Of a stretch of 64,000 bases of DNA, positions 48,101 through 59,618 are shown in pieces. Positions within the stretch are counted from its first letter, which is position 1; each line of letters opens with the position of its first letter. The DNA is from Silene conica (lineage: Eukaryota > Streptophyta > Magnoliopsida > Caryophyllales > Caryophyllaceae), in assembly GCA_029255685.2 (NCBI GenBank), contig CM055318.2, positions 28,322,001-28,386,000 on the forward strand. The letters run 5' to 3'. The position numbers and the translations under genes are program-made. Below the pieces are notes generated by a model. It did no database searches, was not told where the DNA came from, and saw only the letters and a list, made by a program, of their open reading frames with translations.

Positions 48101-50676
48101 ATGTCAAACAACGAACAATCAACATCAAACGCTAACGCCAATTTATCGGTAAGTGACTAAAAATCTATTTTCATTTGAATCGAATTAGTATTTATTGAAT
48201 AATTACATGTTTAAGCCATTTAGTTCATATGTTAATTAGTCTTCATATAATTAGGTTAAATTACATGTTCAAGCCATTGAATACGACATACGATTAGCAT
48301 CAAAATTTTGCATTACACGACACATTACATATAGACGTGAAAACTCAACATCCCGTATGGATAGGGACGTGTACATACAACGTCCGTAATGGAGGGGGAC
48401 GTTGAATGTAGACGTCCCTAGTGGACTTGGACTGGACATTATTGGACGTCCATATTGGACCCAAACGTGAAAATTTCACGTCCACACCATCATAGACGTC
48501 TACATTGCACGTCCCCTAAGGACATAGACGTGCGAATTGCACGTCCTTGCTGGAGCCAGACGTGCACCGTTCACGTCCCTATTTGGCTTGGACGTGTATT
48601 GTTCACATCCAACATGGTGTTGGACGTGTATTGTTCACGTCCAACATGGTGTTGGACGTGAAATTTCAAAGTCCCTCAATGGACCAGACTTTTAAATGGG
48701 TTTTTCGTCTTTTTATTTAGTTTTTAACATAAATTTTGGTCTTTTTTACATTTTATAATCTAATCATTATTAACTTTGCGTGTTAACAGGATTCGTTTGA
48801 GGAGTTTGGTGTAAATGGTGTTAATTACAACCGGCTATTTGAGTCGGATACATGTTTTGATAGAGTCGGGATGAGGCGTTTGACTGGGCTCAGAAAATAG
48901 CATTTGATAACGGGTTTGCCTTGGTAAAAGCAACAAATGGGGCCAAAAATCGTAAACAACCTAAGTTGCTCGGGTCATACTTTCGTTGTTCAAGGTACGG
49001 CCGAACCAGAAAGAAGATCGATCCCAAGAAACCCGAGAAGACTAAGAAGAGAGGGACAACTAAGTGCAATTGTTTGTTTCGGGTTCGAGCCGTGCAAGAA
49101 TACGTTAATGATATAAATGGGAAGAAGTTGGTTGTTTGGAACATTCTGACTTCGGAGAAGGGTGGATATCACAACCGCAAAGTAACAAAGTACAAAGATG
49201 GTGATAGACATTATGTTGGTTTGGATGCCGAAGAGAAAGATTTCGTGAGGCAACAAGTCCGGGCATCGATTCCGCCGAGAAATATCAAAAACGGTCTTCA
49301 TCAAAGAACCCCGGATAAAACCCAACCTACAAGCGAGAAAATTTATACGAGGCAAACAAGGTTCGGCGTGAAATAATAGGAACGCGGAATCCCGCTCAAC
49401 AACTGTTGGCTCTAGCAATTGCTGCTCAATATGTGGAGTGGCACAAATCAGATCCCGATTCAAAGGAGCTAAGTCATGTGTTTATGTCTCATCCAGAAGC
49501 CGTAAAACTCTTTCGTGCTTACCCACATGTGGCTCTTATTGACTCTACGTACGCGTACAAGAACAACGTTTATAAGATTGCTCTTGTTGAGGATGTTGGC
49601 GTAACACCGTGTAGTTCCTCCTTCTTAATTGTCACTGTGCTCCTTCCATCAGAAAGTGAAGCCGATTTTGGGTGGATGAAGGGGAGATTAGAGGAGCTAA
49701 TTAGCTGTACGGGTTCATTTATGCCTGCCTTTGTCACTGATCGGTAGTTGGGTTTGATCGGCGCTATTGAGTCCCTTTTATCCGAACACTCCTCACCTTT
49801 TGTGTCGTTGGCATTTGAACCGCGCTGTGGAGAAAGAAGCACTTTCTTCGAAAAATTTTATTTGGTACAAAGATATGATCAGGCAAAGTAAAGAAAGCGG
49901 TTGGTACCGCGTGAACAATACATCCACCGTTGAGGAGTTTAGGAGTGCATGAGATTCTTTTGTGCAAATTGGGAAGTGTTGGTTGGTTATGTCATCAGAA
50001 CATGGGGTAAATACAAGAAGAAGTTCGTTGCTTTATATACAAACCAGTACTTCCACCTCGGTAACACGACCACTTCCCAGGTAGACTCCTCTCATTCCCT
50101 TTTGAAGTCTTGGTTGAAGAGTCATAACTTAAACCTTGATACTATGTGGGCTCGCATTCACTCCATGCTTGAAGCTCAACAGTCGAAGATTAAACATGAG
50201 TTAGAAGTATCGAGGAGTACTCCTCAATGTGCGGATCGGGTATTTTCCTTATTGCGAGGACATGTGTCTACCAAAGCCATTAAGATCATGGAAGCAGAGA
50301 TTGAGAGAGGGATTGAGCTTGGCAACGGGTTGGAAGAACACTGTGGATCTGTGCTACGGGTTACTCAAGGGTTATCTTAAGCTTGAATTTTGATCCAATT
50401 GCAAAGAATGGGTAAGAGGGTCCATCTTGGCGATGTGCACTCGTTTTGGAAGACTTTGGAGCACGACACTCCACAACAAATGCACAAGAGCGATGCTGAT
50501 GAGTTGGAGGCGCTTATAGCGGAAGCTAGAGGTAGTGACCCGGCGAAGAGACGGATAATCATTGAGAAATTGCGAGATGGTATCCATCCGGAAGACGAGG
50601 ATATTTGTCCACCTCATGTTAGATAAAACCACAAAGGGAGACCGAGGGGTTATACTACTCGGAACAAGTCCGCATT
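48101..50676 (+). pseudogene. MULE transposase with OTU domain, 5' part, decayed
   Basis: Exon 1 (48101-48148, MSNNEQSTSNANANLS) joins exon 2 at 48790 in phase (DSFEEFGVNGVNYN). Then follow a FAR1-like WRKY-GCM1-type zinc domain (FDWAQKIAFDNGFALVKATN, YFRCSRYGR, TTKCNCLFRV, HNRKVTKY), a linker, and the MULE DDE core: VALIDSTYAYKNNVYKI (first Asp), GWMKGRLEELI, FVTDR (second Asp), LLCRWHLNRAVEKEA (CxWH motif). An alpha-helical C-terminal segment follows (TTTSQVDSSHSLLKSWL). It continues to RPRGYTTRNKSA before the chromovirus. Frameshifts lie near 48865, 49330, 49775, 49950 and 50375; stops at 49745-49747 and 50624-50626. Such MULE-OTU proteins are often misnamed PKS-NRPS-like in plant annotation. 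Confidence 0.88.
48330..48675. repeat. Degenerate palindromic GACGTG/CACGTC repeats in intron 1
   Basis: About eight or nine units of roughly 35-45 bp. In each, GGACGTG or AGACGTG is followed about 6-8 bp later by its complement CACGTCC, then a short spacer with TGG (e.g. GGACGTGTATTGTTCACGTC at about 48590-48640). The last two units are nearly identical; earlier ones are more diverged. It lies inside the first intron of the MULE-OTU gene. Confidence 0.8.
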
Positions 50677-51608
50677 TGTAACACCCCCATTTATTTAGAG
50701 GCCTGAACTAGGACTCCCCAAATAACCAAGGGTGTTACCATCTCGGTTTCCCGAGATAGTAGATAACAAAGGAAAAAATACAGTACTTTATTAAGTAATT
50801 AAACGTTGTACAAATGTCTCAGAGTATTACAACTGTTTATAAAACCAAAACTAAAAGTTCAGACACGGTGAAAGACTAAGTGAGTAAACTAGTACTAGGC
50901 AGGTCTGGTCCATGTCCTCTCCACCCTTCCAGCATCCATAAGTCTAAACCTGTCATTCTGCTCCCCAATAAATTGGATCAACACAGACACAATCAAACAA
51001 ACAGGGTCAACACGAGGTTGAGTAGGTAATATATTCAAGACATGAAATAACACAAAATACATTTCCTCCATCTCCTCAATAATCATTTCTCCACTTCACC
51101 TCCAACACACCACACCTCCCATGGCCATATCACAAGTCCCTTATCACAAGAACCAATTCACAACCTCTGTCCTCCACGATAATCAATAATAACAATCAAT
51201 CAGAATATATCCACAGCTTAATATATCACTCATACAATGAGTATCCTCATGTCAATTCACAATCACAGACATAAATATTCCCCTACCTCGAAACCGCGGA
51301 AGATAACGGCAAGTGAGCAACTGCTACTAAAAGTGTTCCACGCGGAAATTGCCACCTAAACACATATTGTATAATTAATAAAACTCCCTAGATCCCTTAA
51401 CATAAGTGCGCATTCTATTTATAGCACTTTCCTAAAAAGGAAAGTTTCCATTAAAAGACATTACCTAAAAAAATAGTACTTTATATATATATAGTAAATA
51501 CCTTAAATAATTAAGGTACACATTAGATATAGACCCAAATAAAATCAAGACAACAATTGATAATAAAATACTATTAATAATCATAGCAATAATAATAATA
51601 ATAATAAC

Positions 51609-51646
<38 letters not shown>

Positions 51647-52853
51647 CATACTAAAATAACAAAACTAAACCTACCCTAAACAACACCTACGGCTTAACCC
51701 TGCCACCAAAGCCGCGTACAGCCCTAATCCTAGCTGACAACCACCACCGACCACTCCCCACTACGGCTACTCCATCACCGACCCTCACCAGGACGGCCGA
51801 CTCCCTCCGGCGAGGTGGCCCAGGGGCTCAAACAGCCGTGGTTCCTCACCCTCAACTCGTGACACACCTGAACAGTCCTGCCACGACCACCACTCTCACC
51901 TGCCAGGCCACCTGAGACCGCCACCAACAACACCCCTGCCCTTGAACCCTCAGACTATGATGGTACCACCGCACCGACCTCCCCCTAGTCATCGGTGGTA
52001 CCACCCCCAAACCAACCTGATAACACAACGAAAAGAACCAACAACACCCCCGTTCCCTGTTCTTTTCTCGCACTCACCACGGAAAACCCCCTGACCACCA
52101 TACGACACCCTCCTGGCCACCACAAAAACCATTAATCTACTCCCTGACTCTCCCTTGACATATACAACAAACCACGACCCTTCTTTTATCATAAATAGAG
52201 ACGAAATAAACAAACACAAATACATACACCCGACAACCCATACCGATACAGCCACCTTCAGACGCATTTACGACGGTGTTCGGGTGGTCAGAGACGACAT
52301 ACTATGGTTCATACCTGACCACCACACGTCACATATTGATATTATGCAATTACCAGACTCGTTCATAAAATAAAAGCAATTGTAACAGAGACACGAAAAC
52401 GAGTGCAGACAACAAAGGGAAATGCTGTGATAAACATACCCGACTCTTGGGCAAAACGAACCACCCTAGGCTAGGTTACAACCACCGTGATTAGCTTCCT
52501 TCCTTCTCTGATAAGGCGGCTAGGGTTTGATGTTTGCAGATTTGTGATAGGGTAGGGTTTGGTGTTTGCAAAACTCATCTATATATGACGGCAGTAAGAG
52601 TAGTTGCAGCGTGTTCTATATTCTAAGTATGGGCTCTCTTGTTTTTGCACTGAAATCGAGGCCCATCCATGTATCCCCAATGGTCACAAGTTCAAGCCCC
52701 ACTAAGAACATAATTAGAACATAAGTATTATTATCACCCTTGATGGCTAGAACTCCATTTCGATCCCCATATACAACCAATTAGTTACGTATAAAAAAAT
52801 AAGTCGTCGACCCACAAATTATATAAAGGTTAATAAAAATACGGGTTATTACA
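50677..52853 (-). repeat. 3' LTR of the chromovirus (left side)
   Basis: 2,177 bp, complete, with an AAT microsatellite near 51590-51645. Small ORFs within it (e.g. 52155-52373) recur in the other LTR and are not genes. The sequence immediately inside (52854-52872) is the inverted polypurine tract, CTTTCCCCCTTAAAA. Confidence 0.95.
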
Positions 52854-52870
52854 GTCTTTCCCCCTTAAAA
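52854..52870 (-). promoter_or_regulatory. Polypurine tract of the chromovirus
   Basis: On the minus strand it reads TTTTAAGGGGGAAAGAC, immediately 5' of the 3' LTR. It primes plus-strand DNA synthesis. Confidence 0.85.
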
Positions 52871-52980
52871 TGAACTTCGTCCCGAAGTTCACCTGCTTAA
52901 ACTCGCTTTAAAAGCTGTTAAAACATAGAGTATTACATTCTACCCCACTAAAAAAACGAGTTACGTCCTCGTAACTTACC

Positions 52981-54192
52981 TCAAGCAAACAGTTGCGGAT
53001 GACGCTCCCTCATGGACGCCTCGGACTCCCAAGTAGCTTCCTCCATGTTGTGATTGGTCCACAAGACTTTCACTAACACTGTCTCTCCATTCCGAGTCTT
53101 TCGAATCTTCCTATCCAAAATTTCCCTTGGGATCTCAACATAAGCAAGTTGCTTATCTACCTCGATTACTTCATGGTTCAACACATGCGTGGGGTCACTC
53201 ACATACTTCCTTAGCTGAGAAACATGGAACACATTATGGACCTTGGATAGGGCTGGGGACAAAGCTAATCGATATGCCACCTCCCCAACTTTGTCCAAAA
53301 TCTCAAATGGTCCAATAAACTTCTGACTTAGCTTGCCACACTTTCCGAACCTCATCACTCCCTTCATTGGAGATACTTTCATTAGTACCTTCTCCCCTGC
53401 CTCAAATGAAATGTCACTCCTCTTGAGATCTGCGTAACTCTTCTGTCTCTCCTGGGCAGCCCTCATTTTCTGTCTGATTATCTGGACTTGCTCAACCATT
53501 TCCTGTATCATCTCTGGACCTAGAACCACAGCATCAGCGCGATCATCCCAACATACAGGACTCCGACACTTCCTCCCATACAATGCCTCAAAAGGAGTCA
53601 TGCCAATGCTAGCATGGTAGCTATTATTATACGAGAACTCTATCAGCCCCAACCGTTCTTCTCATGATCCTCCGAACTCCAGCATACATGCTCTCAACAT
53701 ATCCTCCAAAGTCTGGATGGTCCGTTCCGTCTGACCATCTGTAGCTGGATGAAAAGCGGTACTCATCTTTAATTGTGTGCCCAATGCGGTCTGCAGCTCT
53801 TGCCAAAATCTAGAAATAAATCTCGAGTCACGATCGGAAACAATATCCTTGGGAATGCCATGCAACTTTACTACATTCTACACATATGACTTTGCCAACT
53901 CAGCCTTACTCCAGGTATCTTTCATTGGAATAATGAAGTGTGCGGACTTGGTCAATCTATCCACGATTACCCAGATCATGTTGTTGCCCCTCTGAGTTCG
54001 AGGCAACCCCACGATGAAATCCATAGAAATATTCTCCCATTTCCATTCAGGTACATCCAACGGCTGGATCTTTCCTTGAGGTCTCTTGTGCTCACCTTTT
54101 ACCCTCTAACACGTCAAACACCGCGACACGAACTCGGCGACTTCCTTTTTCATATGGGGCCACCAAAAAGTCTTCTTGAGGTCTTTGTATAA
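52981..54192 (-). pseudogene. Chromovirus integrase with chromodomain
   Basis: Pieces on the minus strand are 54192-54060 (a zinc-finger remnant and the CxxC region), 54060-53878 (WENISMDFIVGLPRTQRGNN, VDRLTKSAHF, first Asp in MDF), 53865-53662 ([20 protein letters not shown], second Asp; [19 protein letters not shown], with the catalytic Glu in QTERT) and 53652-52981. The last has FSYNNSYHASIGMTPFEALY (the GPY/F-type region follows: KLSQKFIGPFEIL, GEVAYRLALP-like) and ends in a chromodomain, VEIPREILDRKIRKTRNGE, VKVLWTNHNMEEATWE, the part thought to guide insertion into particular chromatin. Stop codons separate the pieces (near 53655 and 53870). Confidence 0.92.
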
Positions 54193-55640
54193 TTATCGCC
54201 CCCTGGGTGAACAGAGTATGGCGTGGTATGAGCTTCAATTAAGATTTTCTTTTTCAATTCATCATTATCCGAGACACACCATCTCCCACTGAATCTCAAG
54301 CTATCATCAGAATGGACACTGAATTTGGACTCGGTCTCATTATCACTCCCCTCGATCATTCCTCGCCACTTCTGGATCCTCAAATCTTCTTTTTGCAATT
54401 CCCTGATTTCTCCATACAATTCTGGCTCTATTGTCAGATCACTCAGAGTATCCCCTTTTCGAATCATGTAAATTCCCATTTCTCCCAACTCACTGAGCAG
54501 TCTTACCCTTGATCTGGCACTACTCAATGCATGAACAGATTTCCTACTCAAGGCATCAGCAACCACGTTAGCCTTGCCCTCATGATAGACAATCTGCATA
54601 TCGTAGTCACCAATCAGCTCTATCCACCTCCTTTGCCTCATATTCAACTCCCGCTGGGTGTAGATGTACTTCAAGCTTTTGTGGTCGGAAAACACCTTAA
54701 ATGTGGCCCCGTACAGATAGTGGCGCCACAGTTTCAGTGCAAAAACCACAACCCCCAACTCCAAGTCATGGGTAGGGTAATTCTCTTCATAGATCTTCAA
54801 CTGTCGGGAAGCATAAGTTATCACTCTCCCATTCTGCATTAGCACACATCCTAGCCCATGCTTCGAAGCGTCGGTGTGCACTTCAAAGTTATCACTTCCA
54901 TCTGGCAAGGCAAGGATATGAGCTGTTGTCAGACGTTCCTTTAGAGTTAAGAACGCCTTCTCACAACTCTCATCCCAAATGAAACGATTCTCCTTTCTCA
55001 TTAACGATGTCAATGGCTTGGCTAACTTTGAGAAATCTTTGACAAACCTCCTGTAATACCCAGCCAATCCCAGGAAACTTCGGATCTCTCCCACATTCTT
55101 CGGGCTTTGCCAACTGGTCACCGCCTCAATCTTACTAGGGTCCACAGACACCCCCTCCTTGGAAATTACATGACCTAAGAAAGCAACCTTCTCCAACCAG
55201 AACTCGCACTTACTTAGCTTCGCATACAACCCATTCTCCTCTAGAGTCTTCAACACGGTTCTCAGATGTTCTTCGTGCTCTTCTTTATTCTTAGTATATA
55301 CTAAGACGTCGTCGATGAACACAACCACGAACTTATCCAGGTACGGACTGAATACCCGATTCATCAAATCCATGAACACCGCTGGTGCATTAGCCAACCC
55401 GAACGGCATAACCACAAATTCGTAGTGGCCATACCTTTTTCTGAAAGCGGTCTTGGGAATATCAATCTTTGAGAAAACTCCGGCTCCACTCAACTGGTTT
55501 AACAAATCATCAATTCTAGGCAAAGGGTAGCGGTTCTTAATAGTCACATTGTTCAGCTCGGTAGTCAACGCAGAGTCTCAGACTCCCGTCCTTCTTCTTC
55601 ACAAAAAGTACTGGTGCTCCCCATGGTGACACACTAGGCC
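54150..55640 (-). pseudogene. Chromovirus reverse transcriptase-RNase H
   Basis: The long open frame from 55568 (472 codons) follows a frameshift just upstream, where the sequence SLRLCVDYR is read in another phase. RT motifs include [28 protein letters not shown] and [10 protein letters not shown] (catalytic DD). The segment usually reading KIDL-RSGYHQI-xxxx-DIPKTAF is short: KID runs straight into IPKTAF, an in-frame loss of about 14 residues. RNase H is seen as [42 protein letters not shown] and [12 protein letters not shown]. The integrase zinc finger begins [12 protein letters not shown]. Given the deletion and frameshift, it is unlikely to be active. Confidence 0.93.
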
Positions 55641-55731
55641 GGATGAATCCCTTCTCAGCCAATTCATCCAGTTGCTTTTTCAATTCTTCCATCTCTTTTG
55701 GTCCCATACGGTAAGGTGGTTTTGATATTGG

Positions 55732-56847
55732 TCATGCACCTGGTTTGAGATCGAAAGCAAAGTCGACCTCTCTCCTGGGTGGCAATTCTGACACATCGTC
55801 CCGGAACACCTCCTCAAACTCCCTCACTACAGGTATCTCGCCAACACTCGGGGTCTCCGCCTCACAATTCCACATTTGACACAAGATTAAACTATCCCCT
55901 TTTCTCAGACTAGACTTAAGGGTATTAACAGATATGAACTTGACCTTAGGTTTGACCACGAATCCCCTATAGGTCACTCTCACCCCCTTAGGTCCTCTCA
56001 GAGAAATTTTCTTTTGGTAGCAGTCAATGAAAGCTCGATATTTCCCCAGCCAATCCATTCCCAGGATTACTTCAAAGTCCCCAAATGGGAACTCGATAAG
56101 GTCGCAATGGAAAACTACGTCCCCAATCTTGATGGGCACACTCCTAAAGACTCTATTACATGACACCTATTTCCCAGATGGTATTGTTACAGAATCCTCA
56201 ACCCAATCATAGATATCAAGCTCTAACACCCTAGCATGTTCTCTAGACACAAAAGAATTAGTAGCTCCAGAATCGAAGAGTACAAAAGTAGGTTTAAGAT
56301 TCACAAGAAAGGTACCAGTCACGACATGGGCGTCATCCTTGGCAGCCTGTTTCTCCATGGCAAAGAGTTTGCCACTGGTCTTCACTCCACTATGGTTAGT
56401 AGTGGCTGCTCCTGGCTGCTGATTGCCTTCAGCTGCGGTCTTCTGGTTACTACCACTCCCGTTGTACTGGTTATGGTGGGAACGGTTTTGATAATTGTTA
56501 TAGCTCCTCTGGTAGTTGTTGCTAGTACCAGACCTCGAATTTCCCCCATAGCCTGACATAGGAGTGCGATAACCTCCACTCCCTGAAGTATTCATGCGGG
56601 ACCCACCGTACCCCGAAGTTGGAGTACGGTAACCCCCAGATTGATATCCGCCTGAGGATCGACACACAGCTTGCTTATGTCCCGTCTTTCCGCACCCATA
56701 ACACACTATACCCACGGAACTGGTTCCCGAGCCCCCACTCTTGTAGTTACCACCACTCTGATTCTTAGCACTTGCTGAGGAATTGTGGTTAAAATAACCA
56801 CTGTATCTGTTGGAATTCTGCTTCTTCGACCCTGAATTTTCACCCAA
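55732..56847 (-). pseudogene. Chromovirus CCHC zinc knuckle and protease
   Basis: The minus frame from 56847 has a Gly/Ser/Tyr-rich gag tail, the zinc knuckle CYGCGKTGHKQAVC, then the aspartic protease, with LFDSGATNSFVS as the active site. After a stop near 56167 the frame resumes at 56166 (VILGMDWLGKYRAFIDC), then a linker to RT (FEEVFRDDVSELPPRREVDF), ending in a stop at 55732 just before the conserved RT entry. The stop at 56167 lies between active site and the ILGMDWL motif. Confidence 0.9.
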
Positions 56848-57536
56848 GGCCTCCGTCTTCCTCTTATTCTCCTGGATTTCTTTTCCTCCTTTATCATATC
56901 TGCAAGCCTCCCAGCTGCCCCAGCCCGCAAATAGATGTCACGGACTGTGGTGGGTGTTGCTGCAATAAGCCTCTTCTTGACAGCGATGGTTAACCCCCTT
57001 TCGAATTTCATGGCAAGCATTGCCTCATCCATCCCCATTTCTCCAACATGGCTCAGCAGCTGAAGAAACTTTCTGTAGTAGACCTCCACCGACATCTCAT
57101 CAGTCATTCGAAAAAGCTCAAATTCCTCTCTTAGCTTGCTCTTTTGAAACTCAGGTAGGAAGACCTCGAACAATATCCTCTTGAATGTGACCCATTCCAC
57201 GTGATTGATCCCATCCTCGACAGCAGCTTCTCGAATTTCTCCCTTATTCCAAGTCCACCAATCGCCAGTCATTCCCCTCAAGTAATGAGCAGCTTGATCC
57301 ACTCTCAGTTCTTCTGGACAGTCTATCAACTCGAACAAGTTGCTGAACTCCCGACACCATTCTCCAAGTAGGTGAGGTTCCCCTTCCCTGGTGAATTGAG
57401 TAGGGTTATGCCTCGCGATTATGGTACTCATCTTAGCAGAATCCATGCGTCTGGCCTTTAAGGCCTCATTTTCTGCTATCAGTAGGTCTAACTCCTCTTG
57501 TGTGATATTAGCTGTGTTATTCCTTCTTGGAGGCAT
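56706..57536 (-). CDS. Chromovirus gag (capsid), frameshifted at its end
   Basis: Starts MPPRRNNTANITQEELDLLI at 57536. The retrotransposon capsid core reads HLLGEWCREFSNLFELIDCP, AAHYLRGMTGDWWTWNK, FEVFLPEFQKSKLREEFELF, EVYYRKFLQLLSHVGEM and MKFERGL. From about 56880 the correct continuation (into the Gly-rich tail and zinc knuckle) lies in another frame, so the last part of this ORF is out of frame. Confidence 0.9.
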   Translation of the reverse strand: MPPRRNNTANITQEELDLLIAENEALKARRMDSAKMSTIIARHNPTQFTREGEPHLLGEWCREFSNLFELIDCPEELRVDQAAHYLRGMTGDWWTWNKGEIREAAVEDGINHVEWVTFKRILFEVFLPEFQKSKLREEFELFRMTDEMSVEVYYRKFLQLLSHVGEMGMDEAMLAMKFERGLTIAVKKRLIAATPTTVRDIYLRAGAAGRLADMIKEEKKSRRIRGRRRPWVKIQGRRSRIPTDTVVILTTIPQQVLRIRVVVTTRVGAREPVPWV

Positions 57537-58068
57537 TCTAAGACATACAAGGAAAAGATGAGTCCCGATTTTAAGTATGGGTACTCATTCATATTAAGGT
57601 CATCACCTTTAAACATTAGGTTACATATGCAACTAATATATGTGTATTAACAGCACTTCCTACACATGGTTCAGGGATCACATAACCGCATATCATTAGG
57701 CATGGCATAACTATTAGTATAATACCGATTATCGCATATATCCACATTATCAAGTACTCTATGTAAAACAACCATATCTTATATGCATACGCTTTCTTTC
57801 ATATCCATGCCATTCTCATACGGAAGGATTCGTATAACCCCTTATCATGTTTTATCACAAATTCCCATCACTTCCTATTCTACCCTTTTTCGCTCGTATT
57901 CACTCAAGGTACCCGAGTAAAACTGAGAGGGCCTATGGTTTAGTGTGAGGGGGCCCTAGACTCATACTTCCCCTTTAGCGTGCTCCTAACAGTTTTATCC
58001 CGGGGTTCATTTTATTTAGACTCTTCCTACATTCATTGGGTTCATTAGGTTAGGCCTGAGGATCGTTC
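57537..58068 (-). other. Chromovirus 5' leader
   Basis: Untranslated region between the PBS and gag on the minus strand. Nothing coding is seen. Confidence 0.7.
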
Positions 58069-58080
58069 GCTCTGATACCA
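58069..58080 (-). promoter_or_regulatory. Primer-binding site of the chromovirus
   Basis: The minus strand reads TGGTATCAGAGC, the classical initiator-tRNA-Met primer site of plant gypsy and copia elements. It lies three bases from the 5' LTR edge at 58084. Confidence 0.92.
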
Positions 58081-58898
58081 CTTTGTAACACCCCCCATTT
58101 ATTTAGAGGCCTGAACTAGGACTCCCCAAATAACCAAGGGTGTTACCATCTCGGTTTCCCGAGATAGTAGATAACAATGGAAGAAATACAGTACTTTATT
58201 AAGTAATTAAACGTTGAACAAATGTCTCAGAGTATTACAACTGTTTATAAAACCAAAACTAAAAGTTCAGACACGGTGAAAGACTAAGTGAGTGAACTAG
58301 TACTAGGCAGGTCTGGTCCATGTCCTCTCCACCCTTCCAGCATGTCCTCCCCACCGCTGGTGACCTCACGTCGCCGGTGTTCCACTCATCATCACCTCGT
58401 CGGCCTCCTCACGTCGTCGACGATAAATTGTGGGTTGTGGCGTTTCTTTGTGAGCGAGAGTGTTTGCCCTAGGTTTTTGCGGTTTCGGTTTGCGTTTATC
58501 CACTTTCCGCCGGTGGTTGTCGACGGCAAGGGCTACGTTACTTGCTCCTGCGTGACCAGTGCCTTCTGGGTCGTCACCTTTTTCCGTTGTCTTTTCTTTC
58601 CGAGTCGCCGCCGCCGGTACGTTATTCCCTGTGTTTTGTTTACTTCCTTTTTCGCCTGCGGTGCGGTGGCTGGTTGTTTCTCCGTCGGTGTTCGGTGGTG
58701 CAGGTGAGGGTTGTATGCTATTCACGTTAGTGGGTTGTCACTGTCGTAGCTGATCCCCATACTTTTTAAGTTTTGTTGCTTTTTGTTTCCGGTTTCGTGA
58801 GGTGTGCTCCGGTAACTCGCCTTTTCCGGCCTTTTTTGTGGTAACAACCTGGTGGTTTTGGTGCTGTTACCTTCAACGGGTAGGTTGTTGGTAGGGTT

Positions 58899-59618
58899 GT
58901 GGTAGGGTTCATGCCTCCCTTAGTCCGTTTTCAGTGTCCTTTTTCGCATTTGCATGGGTGTCCGAATGGTAACGGTAGAGGTCTTGTTAAATCCTCCTGG
59001 CGGTATCATTTTCAGGATTGGCATTGTCGTGACGGGGCTGTGAGTCTTACACATCAAACTCTTGCTGATAATTTGACTGTTTATAGTAATGCCGAGACTA
59101 CTTTGAAGCGGATGGGGGTTTGGCTTTGCGGTGTCTGTCTTAGGACCCATGACTTTCGCTCTAGATGTCACCATGTAGGGGGTGCTATTGTAGACCCTCC
59201 GGATTGTGGTGATGGTGTTGTCCGTTTTGTTATTCAGGGTATCCCAGACCCCCGGCTCCGTCTCCATCTGTTCCCGTGTCTGATGCTGGGGTTGAGCTTG
59301 ATCAGTGGTCTATAGCTTCGCTTGATCGTTTGTTTTCTTTGGGCCTTCGTTCGGTGAAGTCCATCCCTCCTAAGTGTCGGCTTGGGTTTGCTCGGGTTTT
59401 GAAGGGGGCTCTGGATGAGGTGGCTGACTCTCCTGGTAACCTCTTCTGCTGGATTCGGTTGTTTGTTCTGCCTCTTTGTCTACTCAAGACCTTTACTCCC
59501 CGGAGTAATGTCGAGTGTAAATCGGCTGTCAGGCGGGCAGCGGCAGGAGAAGAGTATTGTTGGGGCTATCCTTGCTTGGGGGGCACCGGGAGGGGGGTTG
59601 TAGCTGCTGCAAGAGTGT
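58899..59618 (+). pseudogene. N-terminal zinc-finger region of the non-LTR element
   Basis: First frame (from 58899): FQCPFSHLHGC...YHFQDWH looks like a CCHH zinc finger, followed by GVWLCGVCLRTHDFRSRCHH, a second Cys/His cluster. At about 59276 the frame shifts to DAGVELDQWSIASLDRLFSL, KSIPPKCRLGFARVL, LPLCLLKTFTPRSN. Near 59530 it shifts again into the frame of the long RT ORF (RQEKSIVGAILAWGAPGGG), where a TAG at 59601-59603 precedes LLQECLAEGS. N-terminal zinc fingers ahead of RT are a feature of R2-type elements. Two frameshifts and a stop mean the full protein cannot be made from this copy. Confidence 0.75.

Noticed and set aside
48330-48675. CRISPR-like spaced repeats
   Set aside because: Units are degenerate, palindromic, have no unique spacers of constant length, and lie in an intron of a plant transposon gene.
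58366-58725. 119-codon minus-strand ORF in the GC-rich leader
   Set aside because: It arises from the GC-rich composition opposite the non-LTR 5' region, with no domain and no homologous look.
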